From: CAZNLH01 sp964573995
GTDB taxonomy: Bacteria > Gemmatimonadota > CAZMKB01 > CAZNLH01
NCBI GenBank assembly: GCA_964573995.1
Contig: CAZNLH010000021.1
Coordinates: 1-43,911 of the forward strand
Length of the DNA stretch: 43,911 nucleotides
Direction: 5' to 3'
Shown: positions 35,326 through 41,369 of the stretch, piece by piece
How the letters are laid out: each line of letters begins with the position of its first letter
How positions within the stretch are numbered: the first letter of the stretch is position 1
Program-made: the position numbers and the translations under genes
Notes under the pieces: model-generated
What the model saw: only the letters and a program-made list of their open reading frames with translations
The model's database searches: none
Told to the model about the DNA's origin: nothing

Positions 35326-35751
35326 GTGGACAGGAAACGCGGGCCTTTCAGCAAGAAATCTAAGGTGGAAGAGAAAATCCCATCGGCCTCGATGGCGGAT
35401 ATCGCCTTTCTCCTGTTGATCTTCTTCATGGTGTCAACGGTCTTCCGTACCGAGAAGGGATTGAAGATCGAGTTTCCACAGGCCAAGGCCACTGAGAAGG
35501 TGGAAGAGAGGCGAAAGGACATCCTTCACCTCTGGATCGATCCCACGGGCAATGCCTATATCGATGATGTCCTCATACCCACAGAGGAGATCGCCTTCAA
35601 GGTGAAGCCTGTCTTGCTGGAACACCCGAGGCTGATAGTGGCTGTCATGGCGGACCGCAGGACGCCGTTCGGGGAGATAAACAAGGCACTGGAGGAACTG
35701 AAGATCGCAGAGGCCGTGCGGGTGAATTTCACCACGATCAAGGAAAAATAG
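35326..35751 (+). CDS. exbD: ExbD/TolR-family biopolymer transport protein (second copy)
   Basis: Second ExbD-type protein of 141 residues, a clear paralogue of the upstream one. The shared motif IPSASMADIAFLLLIFFMV carries the conserved membrane Asp. The periplasmic part diverges from the first copy, so the two are probably not redundant. The start is GTG 35326, directly after a G-rich Shine-Dalgarno-like stretch. It is followed after 68 bases by tonB. Its own partner specificity is unknown. Confidence 0.9.
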   Translation: MDRKRGPFSKKSKVEEKIPSASMADIAFLLLIFFMVSTVFRTEKGLKIEFPQAKATEKVEERRKDILHLWIDPTGNAYIDDVLIPTEEIAFKVKPVLLEHPRLIVAVMADRRTPFGEINKALEELKIAEAVRVNFTTIKEK

Positions 35752-35819
35752 GGGACGGATTCAATACACCGATCGCGGGTTTCAGGCATCGAGGGGAATG
35801 ACAGGTCACAGGACGGGAG

Positions 35820-36473
35820 ATGAACGAGGTGAGTCCATCAACACATGGCGCAAGCATTCGCCTTACAGAGAACACTAAGTTCAAGGAGAGATACGGGAAA
35901 TTCTTCCTCTACGCAACGCTCATCTCCATAGTGGCCCATTATATCCTGATGCAGATACTCCCCGGGATGAGTCCGCCGGAGACTATCATGTCACATACGG
36001 AGACCATCAGTTACGAGATCCCCGAGGAAATAATCATTCCGCCCCCTCCAGAGAAAATCAACAAACCTGTGGCTACACCGGTTGAAGCGAAACCGGAGGA
36101 GGAGGTAGAAGAGGAAGTAACGATTAAAGAGACAACGATCGGAGCCAATGTCCCGATAATTCCGCCGTCCATAGAGGATCAACCGACTTTCACTCCTTAT
36201 GAGGTGGCACCCGCCTTGATCAAGGGGTCGGTAAAGTTGCGATATCCATCCTTCCTGAAAAAGGCCGGGATTGAGGGGACGGTGACACTGTGGCTCCTGA
36301 TCGACGAAAAAGGCAGGGTGAAGAAGGTCCAGGTCAATCGATCGTCGGGGAACAAAGCCCTCGATGATGCGGCGGTACAGGCATACGCAACAGCTCGTTT
36401 CACGCCGGCCATGTCTCGGGACCGCCCCGTGAAGGTCTGGGTCCAGTACCCTGTCAGGTTCCGACTGGACTGA
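35820..36473 (+). CDS. tonB: TonB energy-transducing protein
   Basis: TonB-family protein of 217 residues. It has a short cytoplasmic part, a single membrane helix (about residues 28-46, FFLYATLISIVAHYILMQIL), and a Pro/Glu-rich periplasmic linker (PPPPEKINKPVATP then EEEVEEEV). The C-terminal TonB domain has YPSFLKKAGIEGTVTLWLLI, VQVNRSSGNKALDDAAV and ARFTPAMSRDRPVKVW. It transmits energy from ExbB/ExbD to outer-membrane receptors, of which one is encoded 1.6 kb downstream. ATG 35820 is preceded by GGGAG. Confidence 0.92.
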   Translation: MNEVSPSTHGASIRLTENTKFKERYGKFFLYATLISIVAHYILMQILPGMSPPETIMSHTETISYEIPEEIIIPPPPEKINKPVATPVEAKPEEEVEEEVTIKETTIGANVPIIPPSIEDQPTFTPYEVAPALIKGSVKLRYPSFLKKAGIEGTVTLWLLIDEKGRVKKVQVNRSSGNKALDDAAVQAYATARFTPAMSRDRPVKVWVQYPVRFRLD

Positions 36474-36545
36474 CTAAGTCTTTCAGGGTGATTGCAGATT
36501 TTTGGATTCTTGCAGTAGCATCAAACAACCTTGGAGTTGGGAATA

Positions 36546-37802
36546 ATGAGCGAAAAGAAATTGATCAATCCTTATGAAGTGGCCATGATGCAGTTCGATG
36601 CAGCGGCCGATTTTCTGGACCTCGAACAGGACATCCGCGAGAACCTCCGGGTTCCGGAGAGATGGCTGACGGTCAACTTTCCCGTAAAGATGGATGATGG
36701 CTCCATCAAGATGTTCACGGGCCACAGAGTCCAGCACAACACTACCAGGGGGCCGGCGAAGGGTGGTATCCGGTATCATCCGAACGTCAACCTCGACGAG
36801 GTGAAGGCCCTGGCGACATGGATGACGTGGAAGTGCGCCGTGGTCGGAATACCGTTCGGAGGCGGCAAGGGCGGCGTTACCTGCAATCCCAAGGAGATGT
36901 CGCTGAATGAACTGGAGCGGATGACCCGGCGGTACACCAGCGAAATTTCCCTCATCATCGGGCCCGAGAGGGACATACCGGCCCCCGACGTTTACACCAA
37001 TCCGCAAACGATGGCCTGGATCATGGATACGTACAGTATGACCAAGGGCTATTGCGCACCAGGCATCGTGACGGGAAAGCCCCTCAGCATAGGGGGCAGT
37101 CTGGGCAGGGGTGAAGCGACTGGGAGGGGATGTGTTTACGCAATCATCGAGACATGCAAGCACCTCGGGATAAACCTGAACAGCGCAAGCGTCGTCGTCC
37201 AGGGATACGGGAATGCTGGATCCGTGGTGGCCAAGTTGATCCAGGAATACGGGGCGAGGATAATAGCAGTAACCGATTCGCATGGAGGCGTCTTTTCAAA
37301 GGATGGAATCGACGCGAACAAGCTCCTCGCATATAAAGAGGAGACCGGAAGCGTTGCCGGCTTTGACGGAACGGATGGTATCACCAACCAGGAACTTCTC
37401 ACACTCGATTGCGAGATCCTGGTACCATCTGCCCTGGAGAACCAGTTAACAGTGGATAATGCCGATAAGGTGAAGGCGAAGGTCATAGCGGAAGCGGCAA
37501 ATGGACCTACGACCCCGGAGGCCGACGAGATCCTCTTCGAAAAGGGGATATTCGTGATCCCGGATATCTTTGCCAACGCGGGGGGCGTCACGGTATCTTA
37601 CTTCGAATGGGTACAGAATATCCAGCAACTCTTCTGGACTGAAAAGGACGTCAACATGAGGCTGAAGAACATCATGACGGATGCCTTCCAGCGGTTGATT
37701 CGTTTGTGCGACCAGAACAAGATCCCGATGCGTCTGGCTGCCTATGCCCTGGGTGTGGGGAGAGTAGCCGAGGCCTTGAGAGTCCGGGGGATATACCCGT
37801 GA
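36546..37802 (+). CDS. gdhA: Glutamate dehydrogenase (Glu/Leu/Phe/Val dehydrogenase family)
   Basis: Hexameric-type NAD(P)-dependent glutamate dehydrogenase of 418 residues that interconverts glutamate with 2-oxoglutarate and ammonia. Substrate-binding and catalytic lysines are visible: K72 in AKGGIRYHP, K96 in TWKCAVVG, and K108 in PFGGGKGGV. The dinucleotide-binding region VVVQGYGNAGSVVAK starts at about residue 217. The C-terminal VQNIQQLFWTEKDV is typical of the NAD-linked clade, but cofactor preference cannot be read reliably. ATG 36546 is chosen because GGAG lies nine bases upstream; a TTG at 36531 would add five residues. It is 72 bases downstream of tonB and may be a separate unit. 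Glycine cleavage upstream releases ammonia that this enzyme could use, but the two are not adjacent. Confidence 0.93.
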   Translation: MSEKKLINPYEVAMMQFDAAADFLDLEQDIRENLRVPERWLTVNFPVKMDDGSIKMFTGHRVQHNTTRGPAKGGIRYHPNVNLDEVKALATWMTWKCAVVGIPFGGGKGGVTCNPKEMSLNELERMTRRYTSEISLIIGPERDIPAPDVYTNPQTMAWIMDTYSMTKGYCAPGIVTGKPLSIGGSLGRGEATGRGCVYAIIETCKHLGINLNSASVVVQGYGNAGSVVAKLIQEYGARIIAVTDSHGGVFSKDGIDANKLLAYKEETGSVAGFDGTDGITNQELLTLDCEILVPSALENQLTVDNADKVKAKVIAEAANGPTTPEADEILFEKGIFVIPDIFANAGGVTVSYFEWVQNIQQLFWTEKDVNMRLKNIMTDAFQRLIRLCDQNKIPMRLAAYALGVGRVAEALRVRGIYP

Positions 37803-37934
37803 TACGCTATAATGTCTTATCTTACCCCGGCGGCATGTACGTTCCCGGGGATTGGTGGGCCATTGGCCTCGATTCTGGGGGAGAATGATCATCCAAGGTC
37901 ATTTCGATATACTGCTCGGAGGCCGTCTGTGGGG

Positions 37935-37964
37935 TTGACAAGGACTTCGGACGGAAAACTTAAT
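37935..37964 (+). promoter_or_regulatory. Sigma70-like promoter of the TonB-dependent receptor gene
   Basis: TTGACA (37935-37940) and CTTAAT (37959-37964) are separated by 18 bases. The leader to ATG 38121 would be about 150 bases. Confidence 0.5.
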
Positions 37965-38005
37965 ATTATGGCTCTGAGTAAGTCCAGTCCCGGAGAGGCC
38001 TGAAG

Positions 38006-38016
38006 AAGGAGGTGAT
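38006..38016 (+). promoter_or_regulatory. Orphan, perfectly matching Shine-Dalgarno-like sequence in the leader
   Basis: AAGGAGGTGAT is an 11-base complement of the conserved 16S rRNA 3' end. No ATG follows at the normal spacing. The nearest workable frame starts at TTG 38035 and codes for only about 24 residues (stop at 38107-38109). It may drive a leader peptide, hold a ribosome on the leader, or be chance. Confidence 0.4.
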
Positions 38017-38053
38017 AATCGCACTGCAAAGCCCTTGTTGATAGGAAGTACCG

Positions 38054-38104
38054 ACAGCCTGGCTTTTTCAAATGGCCGTTTAAGCGCTGTAGTGGGTCTT
38101 TTTT
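38054..38104 (+). terminator. Possible attenuator hairpin in the receptor leader
   Basis: ACAGC (38054-38058) pairs with GCTGT (38086-38090), enclosing a weak inner stem (GGC 38061-38063 with GCC 38075-38077). A run of six T lies at 38099-38104. It sits inside the leader and just before the receptor's ribosome-binding site, so it would stop or modulate transcription of the receptor if functional. Confidence 0.35.
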
Positions 38105-38120
38105 CGTAAAGGAGAGTGGA

Positions 38121-41100
38121 ATGAAAGGAGAAAGCATGGCCGGAAAGGTCCGACGAGTGGCCTTCGCCTTTTCTCTGGTCCTCACCATTCCATTAGGGCT
38201 CTGGGGGCAGACAACCGGTAAGGTGGAAGGCGTAGTGCGGGATAAGGATACCGGAGAACCCCTGGTAGGGGCCCAGGTGACGATTGAAGGTACCCTCCTC
38301 GGAAATATCACCAACGAGGACGGGTATTACTTCATCCTCAACGTACCGGCGGGCCTCAAGAACGTAAAGGCCCAACTGATCGGGTATCAGTCGGTTACGG
38401 TGGAGGATCAGAGGGTGCTGGCGGGTCAGACACAGACCGTCGATTTCCAGTTGAAGTCAACTATCATCGAACTCCCAGGGCAGGTTGTCAAGGGAGAACG
38501 TTCTCCTCTCGTCCCGAGGGACAACACGGTATCGAAGCACAGGGTAACATACGAGACGGCTCAAGCCCTCCCCACTGAAAATTACCGGGACATCGTCACG
38601 CTACAGGCAGGTGTCGTGCGTTTCGGCGACGCGGCGAACTCCCAGTACCAAATCAGTGTTCGAGGGGGCAGGACGTCCGAGAATGCCGTCTATGTCGACG
38701 GAATCAACGTGAGGAGGTACCAGACCGACCAGAACCTCCTCGATGTGCCGGAATACGGGATTGAAGAGGTCGACGTGATTACCGGCGCAGCCGGCTCGGA
38801 GTTCGGAGACGCCCAATCAGGGGTGATCAACATCGTAACGCGTGAGGGCGGCCAGAAACTCTCAGGCAGGTTGCGTATGGAGACTGATGAGATCAATCCC
38901 TCATCTTCCAATTACGGTTACAACCGCGGCCAGTTCAGCATCGGCGGCCCGATACCGCTCGCGGACAACCTCACGTTCTTCTTCTCCAGCGATGTCGTCG
39001 GAAAGGGTGACCGCCGTCCGAGAGCGGATGGTTTCAAGGGGAACACGAGCGACCTGTTCGACATAGCAGACCGTTTCAACAACTCGGCCGAGGTCCGGCA
39101 GTTTCTGGGCCATGACCTCGACCTCCCCGGTATGTTGCGCACGGCACAGAGGAACAATCCCGGCCTGCCCATACTCAACCTTTCCAATTATCGGGAGGCC
39201 AGGTTCGGTGGAAACGATTATCCGGGAAGGCTCCCGGGAAACCAGGGCGATGAGTTGAGGTTCCAGGGGAAGGTTGCCTACCAGCCTACCAGCAACACCA
39301 AGTTGATCGGGACCTACCTCGAGGACCGGGACCAGGGGTTGATATTCAGCCGGGCCAGGGACTTCTGGACACAGGAGAGGAACCGTGGGTACGTGAACCG
39401 GAACAGGCTCGGCATTTTTGGCTATGACCAGACCCTGAGCCAGTCTTCTGAGCGGAGCACGAGTATATCCTTCCGCGGGAGTTACCAGCGCTTCGAACGG
39501 CACACTGGCGACCTCTTCGCCCCGTTCGATTCCACGAGCGACAGGGTCACTGTCCCGGGCGCGAGCCTTGGTTATAACCACCAACAATCCTTTCTCAACT
39601 TCATGTTCCGCGACATCCCGGTATTCGCCTCGGATCTATGGGCTACACGTCCGGATCAGGCGGAACTCTTCACCGGAGTAACACAGCCCAATTCCGCCAG
39701 GGGCGACAACCCCTTCGGGTTGGCAACGACATTCTACGATCAAAACAAGGGCTTCAACGACGTGATCTTCAACGCGAGGGAGGACAGGGCGGACTTCCGG
39801 CTCGACTTCGACAGCCAGATCAACAGGGTCCATCGCCTGAGGGCGGGCGCGGAAGTCAAGGCCTGGCAACTTGATTCATACAGCAGCAACCTCTCCACCG
39901 CCACCTTCCTCGATTACTCGCGTGTGAAGCCGGACATGGAGTCCTTTTATGTCGAGGACAGGCTCGATTACCAGGACCTGGTCATCGACCTGGGCCTCCG
40001 GCTCGACTCGTTCACTGCCGGGACGGAGTACCCCTCGATCTTCGGCGATCAAGGATCGCCCCGGATACAACCGAGCCGGAAGACCGAAGTGGCTCCGAGA
40101 CTGGGCGTGGCGCACCCCGTGACGGAGCGGACGCAGGTCAGGGTGAGTTACGGGACAAAGTTCCAGGTCCCGCAGTTCAGCAACCTGTACGACGCCATCA
40201 ACGTCGACGTCGATCAGCAGGGTAACACGAACGCCTTCTTCGGAAACCCGGACCTGGGACTCCGTAAGACGACCTCGTTCGAAGTGGGCTTCACTACACT
40301 TCTTTCTGAGAACTGGGTCCTCGACGTCGTCGGCTACAACAAGGACACGAACGGCAACATAGCGGCTCGTTACCTGAAGCAGCCGGGGAGCACGAGGTAC
40401 CTCCGCATCTTCGCCAATGCGGATCACGGGAACGTGAGGGGGATGGATACGACCCTGCGAAAGAGATTGAGTCACTACTTCTCCACGGAATTCACATATT
40501 CACTGCTCTTTTCCAAGAGTACAGGCACGGACCCGGAAGACTTCGTGAGGAACGAGGGGAGGTTCGTGGTGGGGGACGTTCCTCCGCTGCCTCCGATCAT
40601 GCCCGCTCCGAACGACTTTGATCAGACCCACACGTTCAATGTCATGTTCAACCTCCAGTTACCGCACGACTTCCAGGAGGGGACAACCGTGGGTAATATC
40701 TTCCGGGATACCGGGGTGAACTTCACCTTCCAGGCCAACAGCGGCAGGCCGTTCACCCGCCAGGATTTCAACTTCGACTTTGCCGAGGACATCAACCTCA
40801 GCCGCCGGGGCTGGCAGTCACTGGCGAACATGAGGGTGACGAGGGATTTCCATTTGGGAGGCCTCGACTACACTGCCTTTGCCGATATACGCAACCTGTT
40901 TGACACCAACAGCCTTAGTGCCAACCAGTCGGATGTGTTTGCGAGCGCCGGGGTATCGAACGGTGTCTACCAGACTACGGGGAGCCCCTACACCGACGGT
41001 AAGACAATCAGCGACGCACTCGATTTCATAGGGATATCGTCGCCGGACCAGTACCTGTCTTGGAACGATCCAAACCGGACCCCAACGGATGTAAACGGCG

Positions 41101-41285
41101 ATGGTGTTCGGAACGATGCTGATAGGGCTGAGATCATCCGCCGCCTCGACATGAACGGGGACGGTACGGTTACCCTGGACGAGGAATTGGCAATGTCGAT
41201 CCTCGCCATGGGCGCCTACGATTCGAACCCAAACAACTTCGATATCCCCAGGTTGTTCCGGGTCGGCGTGGAGATCAAGTTTTAA
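38121..41285 (+). CDS. TonB-dependent receptor with N-terminal carboxypeptidase-regulatory-like domain
   Basis: Outer-membrane receptor of 1054 residues, taking up an unknown ligand with TonB energy. It has a signal peptide (cleavage after about LWGQ, residue 32), a CarboxypepD_reg-like domain (about 35-105, GVVRDKDTGEPLVGAQVTI) and a plug (about 135-240, with YQISVRGGRTSENAVYVDGI and DAQSGVINIVTREGG). A beta-barrel runs to the end, closing with a C-terminal Phe as expected for Bam insertion. Near the C terminus, two calcium-loop motifs stand out: D990-VNGDGVRNDAD and D1010-MNGDGTVTLDE, the second a textbook EF-hand loop. This resembles Oar/SusC-like receptors of the FCB group. ATG 38121 follows AAAGGAG. 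The ligand is unknown; no SusD homologue is visible in the window. Confidence 0.92.
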   Translation: MKGESMAGKVRRVAFAFSLVLTIPLGLWGQTTGKVEGVVRDKDTGEPLVGAQVTIEGTLLGNITNEDGYYFILNVPAGLKNVKAQLIGYQSVTVEDQRVLAGQTQTVDFQLKSTIIELPGQVVKGERSPLVPRDNTVSKHRVTYETAQALPTENYRDIVTLQAGVVRFGDAANSQYQISVRGGRTSENAVYVDGINVRRYQTDQNLLDVPEYGIEEVDVITGAAGSEFGDAQSGVINIVTREGGQKLSGRLRMETDEINPSSSNYGYNRGQFSIGGPIPLADNLTFFFSSDVVGKGDRRPRADGFKGNTSDLFDIADRFNNSAEVRQFLGHDLDLPGMLRTAQRNNPGLPILNLSNYREARFGGNDYPGRLPGNQGDELRFQGKVAYQPTSNTKLIGTYLEDRDQGLIFSRARDFWTQERNRGYVNRNRLGIFGYDQTLSQSSERSTSISFRGSYQRFERHTGDLFAPFDSTSDRVTVPGASLGYNHQQSFLNFMFRDIPVFASDLWATRPDQAELFTGVTQPNSARGDNPFGLATTFYDQNKGFNDVIFNAREDRADFRLDFDSQINRVHRLRAGAEVKAWQLDSYSSNLSTATFLDYSRVKPDMESFYVEDRLDYQDLVIDLGLRLDSFTAGTEYPSIFGDQGSPRIQPSRKTEVAPRLGVAHPVTERTQVRVSYGTKFQVPQFSNLYDAINVDVDQQGNTNAFFGNPDLGLRKTTSFEVGFTTLLSENWVLDVVGYNKDTNGNIAARYLKQPGSTRYLRIFANADHGNVRGMDTTLRKRLSHYFSTEFTYSLLFSKSTGTDPEDFVRNEGRFVVGDVPPLPPIMPAPNDFDQTHTFNVMFNLQLPHDFQEGTTVGNIFRDTGVNFTFQANSGRPFTRQDFNFDFAEDINLSRRGWQSLANMRVTRDFHLGGLDYTAFADIRNLFDTNSLSANQSDVFASAGVSNGVYQTTGSPYTDGKTISDALDFIGISSPDQYLSWNDPNRTPTDVNGDGVRNDADRAEIIRRLDMNGDGTVTLDEELAMSILAMGAYDSNPNNFDIPRLFRVGVEIKF

Positions 41286-41369
41286 TATCGTCTTTACTAA
41301 TGGGGGGAGGGGTGATCGAGGCCTGTCCCCCTGAAGGTCTGGATGTCTCAGGCAAGGAGAGTGAGGATC

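Larger units (their letters stand above)
37803..38120. other. 318-bp region with promoter and structured leader of the receptor gene
   Basis: It contains a sigma70-like promoter (37935-37964), an unusually perfect Shine-Dalgarno-like sequence with no obvious gene (38006-38016) and a terminator-like hairpin with a T-tract (38054-38104). The receptor's own ribosome-binding site (AAAGGAG, from 38107) is at the right end. No other gene was seen. Confidence 0.55.

Noticed and set aside
34458..35522. Long open frame on the minus strand across exbB and exbD
   Set aside because: It lies opposite well-supported exbB and exbD genes, has no family motifs and no ribosome-binding site; it is a by-product of codon bias in GC-rich DNA.
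37808..37813. TATAAT just after the glutamate dehydrogenase gene as a promoter
   Set aside because: No -35 element occurs at a workable distance, and the next gene is 300 bases away with a better promoter at 37935.
37825..37850. CCCCGG...CCGGGG hairpin after glutamate dehydrogenase as a terminator
   Set aside because: The loop is 14 bases and no T-tract follows; it is a weak and probably chance pairing.
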